DNA of 64,000 nucleotides from Rhodoplanes azumiensis (GTDB taxonomy: Bacteria; Pseudomonadota; Alphaproteobacteria; Rhizobiales; Xanthobacteraceae): positions 62,001 through 126,000 of the forward strand of contig NZ_JBHUIW010000012.1 of assembly GCF_042682915.1 (NCBI RefSeq). The letters are read 5' to 3'. Every line of letters starts with the position of its first letter. Within the stretch, counting starts at the first letter, position 1. The translations under genes were made by a program, and so were the position numbers. A model generated the notes under the pieces. The model made no database searches. It was given only the letters and a program-made list of their open reading frames with translations, and was not told the DNA's origin. Positions 8,330-16,177 of the stretch are shown here, piece after piece.

Positions 8330-8878
8330 ATGGTCCGCATCGACTTCAACCGGCTGCGGTTTCTTCTGATCGACGACAACGCGCACATGCGTCGCATCCT
8401 GCGCACGCTGCTGCACGGGTTCGGATCGCGCGAGGTGTACGAGGCGGAGGACGGCGCCGCCGGGCTCGAGGCGTTCACGCATAACATCCCGGACATCGTG
8501 ATCACCGACTGGGCGATGCCGATCTTCGACGGGCTCGAGCTCACCCAGATGATCCGCCAGCCGGGTGCCAACGCCAACCCGTTCGTGCCGATCATCATGC
8601 TGACCGGCCACTCCGAGAAGAAGCGCGTGATGGCCGCGCGGGACTGCGGCGTGACGGAATTTCTGGTCAAGCCGATCTCGGCCAACGCGCTCTATCAGCG
8701 CATCTTGACCGTGGTCGTGAATCCGCGTCCCTTCATCAAGACCAAGACCTTCTTCGGCCCCGACCGGCGGCGCCTGGTGAACCCGAACTATGTCGGCGTC
8801 GAGCGCCGCAAGGGCACGGCGAAGGCGGAGATCATCCCGCAGCAGGCGCTGCTGGAGCGGGTGAAGATCACCGAGTGA
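8330..8878 (+). CDS. single-domain response regulator with short C-terminal tail
   Basis: A 182-residue protein with one receiver domain: acidic pair D15-D16 (FLLIDDN), phospho-acceptor D60 (VITDWAMP), T92 (MLTGHS) and K114 (LVKP). There is no DNA-binding or enzymatic output domain. After the receiver comes a basic tail of about 55 residues containing FFGPDRRR and VGVERRKG. It would act through phosphorylation-dependent protein contacts. The Hpt-type gene starts 13 bases downstream, so the two probably form a phosphorelay pair; no histidine kinase is nearby. Confidence 0.9.
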   Translation: MVRIDFNRLRFLLIDDNAHMRRILRTLLHGFGSREVYEAEDGAAGLEAFTHNIPDIVITDWAMPIFDGLELTQMIRQPGANANPFVPIIMLTGHSEKKRVMAARDCGVTEFLVKPISANALYQRILTVVVNPRPFIKTKTFFGPDRRRLVNPNYVGVERRKGTAKAEIIPQQALLERVKITE

Positions 8879-8891
8879 ACGGGGTGCCCCG

Positions 8892-9566
8892 ATGACGACC
8901 GGGCGACGCGGCGGCAAGGCCGGACAACCGACCGGCAAGACGTCGGCCGGCAGATCCTCGGCCGGCCGATCTTCGGCCGACAAGGCTCCGGACGTGCCGA
9001 AGGTCACCAATTACGGCGACCATGCCGTGATCGTGCCGAAGAATCTCCTGCGCAAGGCGTGGGCCCGCAACACCGTGCCCGGCCTGCCCGATCCGGTCGC
9101 CGACGCCGAGCGCGCGCTCGCCGCGCTGTCCGGCGAGTTCGCCGGCTGGATGGACAACGAGTGCGAGCGCCTCGACGCCGCCCGCAAGGCCGTCAAGGCG
9201 AAGGGCTTCGACGCCGAGACCCGGCAGGCGCTGTATCACGCCGCGCACGACATCAAGGGCCAGGCGGCGACGCTCGGCTTTCCGCGCGCCGCCGCCGCGG
9301 CGGCGAGCCTGTGCCGGCTGATCGAGCGGACCATCGACAGCAAGCGCATCCCGCTCGCGCTGGTCGACCAGCATGTCGACGCCGTGCGGGCGATCGTGCG
9401 CGAGCACGGCACGGCGCGCGCCGAGGTGCTGGCCGACGCGCTGTCGACGAAGCTTCGCGAGATCGTCGACGAGCACCTGAAGAGCGAGAACGGCGGCCGC
9501 CTCCCCGACGACGACGAGGTGATGAGCCCGCCGACCGTGCCGCGCAGCGACGGCCCGCAGTCGTGA
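8892..9566 (+). CDS. Hpt (histidine phosphotransfer) domain protein
   Basis: A 224-residue protein. Residues 1-35 are a basic, Gly/Ser/Ala-rich low-complexity stretch. The Hpt signature H-D-I-K-G is at residues 119-123 (AAHDIKGQAATLGF), making H119 the expected phosphorylation site in a helical bundle spanning about 70-200. The C-terminal 30 residues are acidic and probably disordered. It is the second gene of a two-gene operon with the receiver protein, and by family knowledge would shuttle phosphoryl groups between a hybrid kinase and a receiver. Which kinase feeds it cannot be seen here. Confidence 0.82.
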   Translation: MTTGRRGGKAGQPTGKTSAGRSSAGRSSADKAPDVPKVTNYGDHAVIVPKNLLRKAWARNTVPGLPDPVADAERALAALSGEFAGWMDNECERLDAARKAVKAKGFDAETRQALYHAAHDIKGQAATLGFPRAAAAAASLCRLIERTIDSKRIPLALVDQHVDAVRAIVREHGTARAEVLADALSTKLREIVDEHLKSENGGRLPDDDEVMSPPTVPRSDGPQS

Positions 9567-9571
9567 CGAAC

Positions 9572-9666
9572 CGCAGGGTGGGCATGGCGCAACGCGCCTT
9601 GCCCACGCGGTCCTCGTGATCGGCGTGTGACGGCACGGGCAACGCGGTCCGCGTCGCCCGCCCTAC
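9572..9666. repeat. dispersed intergenic repeat, family B
   Basis: Bounded by CAGGGTGGGCA on the left and CGCCCGCCCTACG on the right with internal CGCCTTGCCCACGCGGTCC. A related element with the same GGGTGGG...CCCACCCTACG edges is at 21643-21740. Here it sits between the convergent Hpt and DUF2336 genes and reaches into the last codons of the latter. Confidence 0.6.
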
Positions 9667-10829
9667 GCCGCGAGGCGAATGCGCATCAGGTCCGCGACCA
9701 GCTCCTGCTCGAGCTTCTCGCAGGCGATCAGCGCCTCCTCGCGGGCCGCTTCGGCAGCGAAGCGGCGCAACAGCGCGAGCAGCGGCTCGACCTCGCCGAT
9801 GTCGCACTGGCCGCAGGCGGTGAGCACCCGCTCGACCATGCGGCGATGCAGGCGCGCGGCGCCGTCGAGATCGGGCCCCTCGCGCCACGCCTCGAGCGCG
9901 AAGCGGAACGCCGGGAAGGTCGAGCCCGGCAGCCCGGCGCGCGAGAAGATCGCGCGGAAGCCGACGCCGGTGCGGTCGTGGATCAACAGGCGGACGCGTC
10001 GCAGCGGCAGGCCGGCGAGCTCGGCCAGCGCCTCCTCGAACAGCGCGATGTTGCCGGAGAGGAGCGCGCGGAGAATGAGCCCGGCGGTGAGCTGACCGCT
10101 CGCCCGCAGATGCCGCACCAGCGGCGCGGCGCCCTCCTCGCCGGCGCGCGCGGCGAGCGCCACGGTCGCCTTCTCGCAGGCCTCGCGCGCGACCGTGCGG
10201 GCGTGGCCGCCGTCCATCCAGGAGCGGCCCGAGACGAAGGCCGCGAGCGTCGCGGAGAGCCGCGCGATCAGCGCCTGGCGGCACGCGACCGGAAGATCCG
10301 GCCGCCCCAGCAGCGCCTCGCGCATCGCGCCGAGATCGCCGAAGCGCTCGACCAGACGGGAAAACGACAGCGGCGCGATCTCGGCCTGCGGGTTCTCGAT
10401 CAGCACCAGGCAGGCCTCGGGACCGGCCACCTCGGCGATCGCGGCGGCGACGGCGCGCGGCAGCGGCGCGCGGCCGGCGATCGCGGTCTGCACGGTGTCG
10501 CCGCCCGTCGCGGCGAGGTCGACCAGCTCGGCGTCGATGAACAAGGGCGACGACGCCAGCACCACGGCGGCGATGTCGGGCCGGTCGTGCGCGAGCAGAT
10601 GGACGACGGTCGACGGCGCCTCGGCGCTCGGCGCCAGCACACCGGCGAGCGCCCCGCGCACCAACGGCGAGACGTCCTCGGCCAGCATCACCAGCACGCC
10701 CTCGACGGCGTCGCGCTCGTCGTCCGGCAGATCGGAATAGAGATAGGCCCGTGCGAGGGCGCTGGTCGCCTCGGCTCGCTCGCCGGCGGGCGCGGTGCGG
10801 ACCCACTGTAGAAACTGGCGGACGATCAT
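9663..10829 (-). CDS. DUF2336 family protein (first copy)
   Basis: A 388-residue all-helical protein rich in Ala, Leu and Arg, recognisable as DUF2336, a family found mainly in alphaproteobacteria and without an established activity. Repeated helix pairs such as DERDAVEGVLVMLAEDVSPLVRGALAGVL suggest a HEAT-like solenoid. No catalytic motif, signal peptide or membrane helix is apparent. A CtrA-like box lies 107-122 bases upstream of the start and the gene faces the receiver/Hpt operon, so a link to cell-cycle or motility signalling is possible but inferred. A second DUF2336 gene is at 60703. Confidence 0.85.
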   Translation of the reverse strand: MIVRQFLQWVRTAPAGERAEATSALARAYLYSDLPDDERDAVEGVLVMLAEDVSPLVRGALAGVLAPSAEAPSTVVHLLAHDRPDIAAVVLASSPLFIDAELVDLAATGGDTVQTAIAGRAPLPRAVAAAIAEVAGPEACLVLIENPQAEIAPLSFSRLVERFGDLGAMREALLGRPDLPVACRQALIARLSATLAAFVSGRSWMDGGHARTVAREACEKATVALAARAGEEGAAPLVRHLRASGQLTAGLILRALLSGNIALFEEALAELAGLPLRRVRLLIHDRTGVGFRAIFSRAGLPGSTFPAFRFALEAWREGPDLDGAARLHRRMVERVLTACGQCDIGEVEPLLALLRRFAAEAAREEALIACEKLEQELVADLMRIRLAA

Positions 10830-10935
10830 GCTGCTGAACCCGACGCGACCGAGGACGACACGGTGGAGACTGTCAGGACCGGCGTCCCCACGAGAGGCCG
10901 ACGAGTCCCGCCATGCCCCAGCCTACGGGCGCGCC

Positions 10936-10951
10936 CTTAACAAAGGGTTCA
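10936..10951. promoter_or_regulatory. CtrA-like box upstream of the first DUF2336 gene
   Basis: TTAA-CAAAGGG-TTCAC fits the CtrA consensus TTAA-N7-TTAAC with one mismatch. It is within an AT-rich island (about 10935-10985) that is unusual for this sequence and probably carries the promoter of the minus-strand DUF2336 gene. Confidence 0.5.
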
Positions 10952-11024
10952 CCATAAATCTTTGTGTTTGTTGCTGATTTGTTAACGGCGCCGGGACGCG
11001 ACGCGGCGTCCTGCCCGCGGCGCC

Positions 11025-12368
11025 CTACCCGCGGCGACCGAACAGGCCGCCGGCGTTGGTGCCGGGGGCGGAGAACAGCTCCGACGCGCGGCTCGGGTCG
11101 GGGACCGCGAGGGACGCCGGTGCGGCCGTGCTCGCCGCCACCGGGGCCGCCGCGACCGGCATCGGCGCGACGGGAGACGGGGCGACAGGAGACGGGGCGA
11201 CCGGCGTCACGGCGGCCGGCGTGTAGGCGACGGCCGACGACGCGACCGGGCGCGTGGCCGTCGGGGGCGCGGCGGTCGGGGCCACGGTGACGGGGACGAC
11301 CGTGATCACGGGGGGCCGCGCCGGCGCGACCGCCGGCGCAGAGGCGGCCGGCGCCGCCGGTGCGTTCGCCGCGTAGGCGGAGCGGGCCATCGCCGCCGGC
11401 ACGGACGCGACCGTTGCCGGTCCCGTCACGGTGCGGGGTGTCGCCTGAGCGGCGACGCCCGAGAGGGCGGCCGCGACATGTGGGCGGGTCGACCACAGGT
11501 CGCTGACGATGTCGGCGACGGCGCCGCGCTCCGGGCCGCTCTGGAACAGGCTGTGGAACAGCGGGCCGGTCGCCACGGTGCGGGACGGCTCCGTCTGCAG
11601 GTTCACGGCCTCGGTCGCCGGGACGCGCCGCTCACCGCCCTGTCCGGCCGGTGCGACCGACACGACCGGACCCGACACGACCGGACCCGACGCGCCGGAG
11701 CGGCCGGCCGTCGCGCCGGTGGCCGCCATCCCGGCCGTCCCGGCGGCAGCGCGGTCGTAGCGCCCCACCAGATTGCCGTAGACCTGCGCGAAGCTGCGCG
11801 CCGTGCCGTCGCGCTCGTAGAAGACCGACGGATTGGCGGCGGCGGCGTTGGGGAAAGCCTCGGCGGCGACGCCGCTCGGATTGCGGCTCGCTTCGGTGAT
11901 CAGCCGGGCCGCCCCGCCCGGTCCGAGGAAATGCGCGATGTAGAGCTCGCCCTCGTTGGGCGGGCGGCCGATCAGCGCCTCGACCTTCTGCGCGTTGCGC
12001 TGCGTGAAGGCGCCCGCCATCGCGGCATTGGCGCCGGCGTCGCCGCGCAGATTCATCACCGCCTGGTGCAGGCTCGGATCCGTCACCTCGTAGCGGCCCG
12101 ACGCGGTCTTGGTGATGGCGTCGGCATAGTGGCCGAAGCCGAGCGCCGTGCCGGCCTCCTTCAGCATCATCAGCCAAGTCTGGTCGATGAACTGGAACAG
12201 GCCGCGCGCCGACGATGTCGTCGACGCGGCGTTAGGGTTGAGGTCCGATTCGACCTTCGCCGTCGCCAGCAGATAGTCGAAGCTGGTGCCGGTCGACTGC
12301 GCGGCGCCCCGGATGGCGTCGTTGACGGCCCATCCGGAGGTCGAGGAGCTGGTGCCGGAGACGGGCAA
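11025..12368 (-). CDS. lytic transglycosylase (SLT domain) with Ala/Pro-rich tail
   Basis: A 447-residue protein. Residues about 15-200 form an SLT lysozyme-like domain: the catalytic glutamate is E40 in TAKVESDLNPNA, followed by ARGLFQFIDQTW and a helical subdomain with GELYIAHFLGPGGA. It would cleave peptidoglycan glycan strands. From about residue 215 the chain is low-complexity Ala/Pro/Val with tandem VAPSPVAP-type repeats, likely a disordered spacer or wall-interacting region. No classical signal peptide is seen, as in flagellum-associated relatives. The start is TTG at 12368 with a weak AGG upstream. An AT patch at 12431-12448 probably holds the promoter. Confidence 0.85.
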   Translation of the reverse strand: MPVSGTSSSTSGWAVNDAIRGAAQSTGTSFDYLLATAKVESDLNPNAASTTSSARGLFQFIDQTWLMMLKEAGTALGFGHYADAITKTASGRYEVTDPSLHQAVMNLRGDAGANAAMAGAFTQRNAQKVEALIGRPPNEGELYIAHFLGPGGAARLITEASRNPSGVAAEAFPNAAAANPSVFYERDGTARSFAQVYGNLVGRYDRAAAGTAGMAATGATAGRSGASGPVVSGPVVSVAPAGQGGERRVPATEAVNLQTEPSRTVATGPLFHSLFQSGPERGAVADIVSDLWSTRPHVAAALSGVAAQATPRTVTGPATVASVPAAMARSAYAANAPAAPAASAPAVAPARPPVITVVPVTVAPTAAPPTATRPVASSAVAYTPAAVTPVAPSPVAPSPVAPMPVAAAPVAASTAAPASLAVPDPSRASELFSAPGTNAGGLFGRRG

Positions 12369-12518
12369 GGTTCAACCTGCGGCGCGGGCGCGAGACGGGA
12401 GGAAGGACGACACCGCCGAGGCTGCGCCGGTTATGGTAAACAAAGTATGAATCGCGCGCTGTCGCCCGTTCAGGGCCGGAGACGCGGCACGGAGACGAGC
12501 CAGAGGGGAACCAGAGGA

Positions 12519-13004
12519 ATGTCCTGGACGACGGCGGTCCGGCACCCGCGTGGCGGGATGTATTTCGACGATTTCGTCATCGGGGAGGTGGTCGAGCATC
12601 GCTACCGGCGGACCGTCACCCAGATGGACAACATGCTGTTCTCCAACATGACGCTGAACCCGCAGCCGCTGCACATCGACCGGCACTTCTGCGAGAACGA
12701 GACGCAGTGGGGCCGCCCCCTGATGAACTCGCTGTTCACGCTCGGCCTGATGATCGGCATGTCGGTGTCGGACCTCACGGTCGGCACCACCATCGCCAAT
12801 CTCGGCATGACCGACGTGGTCTTTCCGCATCCGCTGTTCGAGGGCGACACGCTGCGGGCCCAGACCGAGGTGATCAACAAGCGCGAATCGTCGTCCCGTC
12901 CGAACGCTGGAATCGTCGAGTTCCACCACCGCGGCTTCAACCAGAACGACAGGCTGGTCGCCGAATGCCGTCGCCAGGTCTTCATGCTCAAGCGCCCCGC
13001 CTGA
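12519..13004 (+). CDS. MaoC-family acyl-CoA hydratase
   Basis: A 161-residue single hot-dog domain of the MaoC hydratase type. The active-site region reads NMTLNPQPLHID, the N-x-QPLH variant seen in mesaconyl/itaconyl-CoA hydratase relatives rather than the usual D-x-NP-LH, and GMTDVVFPHPLFEGDTL is the typical hot-dog edge. The ATG at 12519 is chosen because AGAGGGG lies about ten bases before it and the protein is complete from there; an open frame continues far upstream without coding character. The stop is 13 bases before a CitE-type lyase, so the pair probably hydrates and then cleaves a branched C4-C5 dicarboxylyl-CoA. Confidence 0.88.
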   Translation: MSWTTAVRHPRGGMYFDDFVIGEVVEHRYRRTVTQMDNMLFSNMTLNPQPLHIDRHFCENETQWGRPLMNSLFTLGLMIGMSVSDLTVGTTIANLGMTDVVFPHPLFEGDTLRAQTEVINKRESSSRPNAGIVEFHHRGFNQNDRLVAECRRQVFMLKRPA

Positions 13005-13017
13005 GGAGACACCCTGC

Positions 13018-13902
13018 ATGCGCTCGCTGCTGTTCGTGCCGGCCGACGCCGAGAAGAAGCTCGCCAAGGCCATGGAGTGCGGAGCCGACGCCGTCATCGT
13101 CGACCTCGAGGATTCAATCTCGGCCGACCGCAAGGAGGCGGCCCGCGCGGCGGCGGCCGAGTTCGTCGCCGCGGTGGCGGACTGGCCGTCGCGCCCGCGC
13201 ATCCTGGTGCGGGTGAACGGGCTCGACACCGGCCTCACCGACCAGGATCTCGACGTCGTCATCAAGGCGCGGCCGGACGGGATCATGCTGCCCAAGGCGG
13301 AAGGCGGTCCGGCCGTGATGCATCTCGACGCCAAGCTGGCGGTGCGCGAGGCGGTCGCCGGCCTCTCGGACGGCCACGTCGCCGTCTATGCGATCGCCAC
13401 CGAGACGGCGCATGCGCTGTTCGTCGCCGGCAGCTATCGCGGCGCGAGTCGCCGTCTCGCCGGCCTCACCTGGGGGGCCGAGGATCTCTCGGTCGATCTC
13501 GGCGCCGAGGCGAACCGCGACGCCGACGGCCGCTTCCTCGACGCCTTCCGGCTCGCCCGCACGCTCTGCCTCGCCGCCGCCGCCTCGGCCAAGGTGCAGG
13601 CGATCGACACGGTCGCGGTCGACTTCCGCGACGAGGCGAAGCTGTGGCGCGAATGCGAGGAGGCGCGGCGCGACGGCTTCACCGGCAAGATGGCGATCCA
13701 TCCGGACCAGATCGGTCCGATCAATGCCGTGTTCACGCCCGACCCCGCCCAGGTGGCCAAGGCGAAGGCGATCGTCGCCGCCTTCGCGGCGCAGCCCGGC
13801 GCCGGCGTCGTCGGCCTCGACGGCGTCATGTACGACCGCCCGCACCTCGTCCGTGCCCAGGCGCTGCTCGCCCGCGCGAAGGAGATCGACGAGACGGCGT
13901 GA
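13018..13902 (+). CDS. HpcH/HpaI-CitE family CoA ester lyase
   Basis: A 294-residue TIM-barrel lyase of the citrate lyase beta / malyl-CoA lyase family. Visible landmarks are MRSLLFVPAD at the N-terminus, DAVIVDLEDSI near 25-34, RVNG, IMLPKAEGG, the GAEDLSVDLGA stretch and a C-terminal DGVMYDRPHLVRA. Such enzymes split (S)-malyl-, methylmalyl- or citramalyl-CoA into acetyl-CoA or propionyl-CoA and glyoxylate or pyruvate. Coupling with the hydratase just upstream favours a methylmalyl- or citramalyl-CoA route; the precise substrate is not decidable from sequence. Confidence 0.9.
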   Translation: MRSLLFVPADAEKKLAKAMECGADAVIVDLEDSISADRKEAARAAAAEFVAAVADWPSRPRILVRVNGLDTGLTDQDLDVVIKARPDGIMLPKAEGGPAVMHLDAKLAVREAVAGLSDGHVAVYAIATETAHALFVAGSYRGASRRLAGLTWGAEDLSVDLGAEANRDADGRFLDAFRLARTLCLAAAASAKVQAIDTVAVDFRDEAKLWRECEEARRDGFTGKMAIHPDQIGPINAVFTPDPAQVAKAKAIVAAFAAQPGAGVVGLDGVMYDRPHLVRAQALLARAKEIDETA

Positions 13903-13927
13903 GCTCGAGGCTACTGATCGGGTCGCC

Positions 13928-14030
13928 GTCATTCCGGGGCGCGGCGAAGCCGCGAACCCGGAATCCAGCCACCAGCGAGGTGTTCTCCGCTGGATTCCGG
14001 GTCCGGCGCTGCGCACCGTCCCGGAATGAC
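13928..14030. repeat. dispersed palindromic repeat, family A
   Basis: A clean copy: GTCATTCCGGGGCGC at the left, GAACCCGGAATCCAG in the middle, CTGGATTCCGGGTCCGGC opposite, and CCGGAATGAC at the right edge. The halves are inverted relative to each other so the element can fold into a long cruciform. It sits between convergent genes. Confidence 0.85.
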
Positions 14031-14044
14031 AGCCTTCCACCGTC

Positions 14045-14935
14045 TCACCCCGGCAGCACGGCCTCCAGAATCTGGCCGCTCTCCGAGTCGGTCATCAGGA
14101 GGGTGCGGCCGTCCGGCCGCAGCACCGCGTTGGTGAGGGTGCGGCCGGCGCAGCTCCGGATGCGGAAGAGCGGCTCGCCGAGCCGCGACAGCACCCAGGC
14201 GGCGCCGTGTCCGGGATCGCAGACGATCAGCCGCCCGAGCGGGTCGACGACCAGCCCGTCCGGCCCGGAGAGGCCGCCCGGGAGCTGGGCGAAGAGCTGC
14301 GTCTTCGCCGCCAGTGCCGCCGGCGCCAGCGGCACCCGCCAGATCTGGCCGGCCCGGGTGAGCGCCAGGAAGGCGTGGGTGCCCTCCAGGTTCACGGCGA
14401 CGCCGTTCGGCGAGGCCGCGTTGCCGATCAGCCGGTCGAGCCGCTCGTCCGGCCACAGCCGGTAGAGCCGGCCGCTCGGATCGTGCAGCCCTGTCTGGCC
14501 CTGGTCGGTGAACAGCACCGACCCGTCGGCGAGCAGCGCGAGGTCGTTGAGACCCTTGAAGCTCTCGCTGTTCACCGTGGTGCAGACCGGATGGATGGTC
14601 CCGCTCTCCGGATCGATGCGCAGCAGGCCGCGGCGATAGTCGGCGACCAGGAGGCTCCCGTCCGTCCGCACCTTCATGCCGTTCGGCCAGCCGTCGTATT
14701 CGTGCACGAGGCTCCAGCGGCCGGCCCCGTCGACGGCGAAGATGCGGCCATAGGGAATGTCGGTGACGTAGAGGGTGCCGTCCGGCGCCAGGCAGGGCCC
14801 TTCGAGGAACGAGTCGATCGCGGCGCCGGGCTTGTTGGCGGCGCCCCACTCGGTCGGCCGGGGCTTTCGGAACGTGTCGGGCAGCCGCGCGAAGACACGG
14901 CTCTCGACATCGGCGGGCGGGGCGAACCAGCTCAT
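14045..14935 (-). CDS. SMP-30/gluconolactonase/LRE-like protein
   Basis: A 296-residue six-bladed beta-propeller of the SMP-30 type. Typical strand-turn phrases recur: EGPCLAPDGTLYVTD, WPNGMKVRTDGSLLVADY, LNDLALLADGSVLFTDQ, GPDGLVVDPLGRLIVCD, TNAVLRPDGRTLLMTDS. Family members are calcium- or zinc-dependent lactonases acting on sugar or other lactones. Its start lies nine bases after the stop of the Bug-type binding protein, so the two are co-transcribed and may handle the same imported acid or lactone. Substrate unknown. Confidence 0.88.
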   Translation of the reverse strand: MSWFAPPADVESRVFARLPDTFRKPRPTEWGAANKPGAAIDSFLEGPCLAPDGTLYVTDIPYGRIFAVDGAGRWSLVHEYDGWPNGMKVRTDGSLLVADYRRGLLRIDPESGTIHPVCTTVNSESFKGLNDLALLADGSVLFTDQGQTGLHDPSGRLYRLWPDERLDRLIGNAASPNGVAVNLEGTHAFLALTRAGQIWRVPLAPAALAAKTQLFAQLPGGLSGPDGLVVDPLGRLIVCDPGHGAAWVLSRLGEPLFRIRSCAGRTLTNAVLRPDGRTLLMTDSESGQILEAVLPG

Positions 14936-14944
14936 GGCGACAGC

Positions 14945-15925
14945 CTATTGCAGCTTGATGTCGGCCGCCTTGGCGATGGCGCTCCAGCGGGCGATCTCCG
15001 ACTCGATCAGCGCCTGCGCCTCGGCCGGCGTATTGCCGACCGCGTCCATGCCGAGCTCGGCGAGACGCTTCTTGGTCTCGGGCTGCGCCAGGCCGGCGCG
15101 GATGTCGCGATTCAGCCGCTCGACGACGGCGGGCGGCGTGCCGGCCGGCACGGCGAAGCCGACCCAGAACTTCATCACCATGCCGGGCAGGCCCGCCTCG
15201 GCGGCGGCGGGCACGTCGGGCAGCACCGGCGAGCGGGTCTCGGCGGCGACCATCAGGGGCCGGAGCTGGCCGGACTGGATCAACGGCAGCGCGGTCGGCA
15301 GCGAGGTGACCAGCACCTGCACCTGGCCGGCGACCAGGTCTTGGAGCACCGCGCCGGCGCCGCGATACGGCACGTGCACGAGGTCTACGCCGGCGAGGCT
15401 CTTGAACAGCTCGCCGCCCATATGGGTGTTGGTGCCGTTGCCGCCCGAGCCGAAGAAGTACTTTCCGGGGTTCGCCTTCAGGAGCGCGATCAGCTCGGCG
15501 ACCGTGTTGGCCGGCAGCTTCGGGTTGACCACCATCACGTGCGGGTTCTCGACCGCGGTCGTCACCTGCACGAAGCTGGTCTTGGCCTCGAAGGGCAGCG
15601 TCGGGATCAGCCCGGCCGCGATCGTGTAGAACATCTCGAGCGTCAGCAGCGTGTGGCCGTCCGGCGCCGCGCGGGCGACCGCGCTCCAGCCGACCACGCC
15701 GGCGCCGCCGGTGCGGTTCTCCACCACGGTCGGCACGCCGAGCGGCTGACCGGCCGCCTGGGCGACGATGCGAGCGACCGTGTCGGTCGAGCCGCCGGGG
15801 GCGAACGGCACCACGAAGGTCACCGGACGCGCCGACGGAAACGTCTGGGCCGGCGCGGAGCCGGGTGACGACGTGACGGCGATCACGCCGGCCGCGAGAG
15901 CGAGCGTGCGGACGATCGACAGCAT
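14945..15925 (-). CDS. Bug/TctC-family periplasmic substrate-binding protein
   Basis: A 326-residue exported binding protein. It has a signal peptide (LALAAGVIAVTSS, cleavage near APAQT) and the family phrases RPVTFVVPFAPGGSTDT, VVENRTGGAG, YFFGSGGNGTNTHMGGELF and VPYRGAGAVLQDLVAGQV. Bug proteins capture carboxylates or other small metabolites for tripartite tricarboxylate transport. No TctA/TctB membrane genes are adjacent, a frequent situation for this expanded family. First gene of a two-gene unit with the SMP-30 lactonase. Confidence 0.92.
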   Translation of the reverse strand: MLSIVRTLALAAGVIAVTSSPGSAPAQTFPSARPVTFVVPFAPGGSTDTVARIVAQAAGQPLGVPTVVENRTGGAGVVGWSAVARAAPDGHTLLTLEMFYTIAAGLIPTLPFEAKTSFVQVTTAVENPHVMVVNPKLPANTVAELIALLKANPGKYFFGSGGNGTNTHMGGELFKSLAGVDLVHVPYRGAGAVLQDLVAGQVQVLVTSLPTALPLIQSGQLRPLMVAAETRSPVLPDVPAAAEAGLPGMVMKFWVGFAVPAGTPPAVVERLNRDIRAGLAQPETKKRLAELGMDAVGNTPAEAQALIESEIARWSAIAKAADIKLQ

Positions 15926-16177
15926 GGCATTCCCCTGGGCAGTCCTGGACGGGATCTTCGACGAAGACGGCGACGAACGAAAGACTCGGCGCGGTGCCGA
16001 AGCGGCACGCGAGCGCCGTGCCGCGGCGGCTGCGACGCGAACGAAAAACCGAAATCTAGAATGTGGCGCGGGCGACGGGACGGCGCCTGCGCAGGGCCTC
16101 CGTCAGTATGACGGCACGGTCGTGCCTTGCCAATCGCCACGGCCGGGCCGAGCCTCGGTCGCGCCGGTCGCGGCGTG

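Noticed and set aside
11478..12518. Upstream extension of the MaoC reading frame
   Set aside because: The frame stays open for more than 1 kb before 12519, but it is antisense to the lytic transglycosylase and lacks coding character; the ATG at 12519 has the ribosome site and the family N-terminus.
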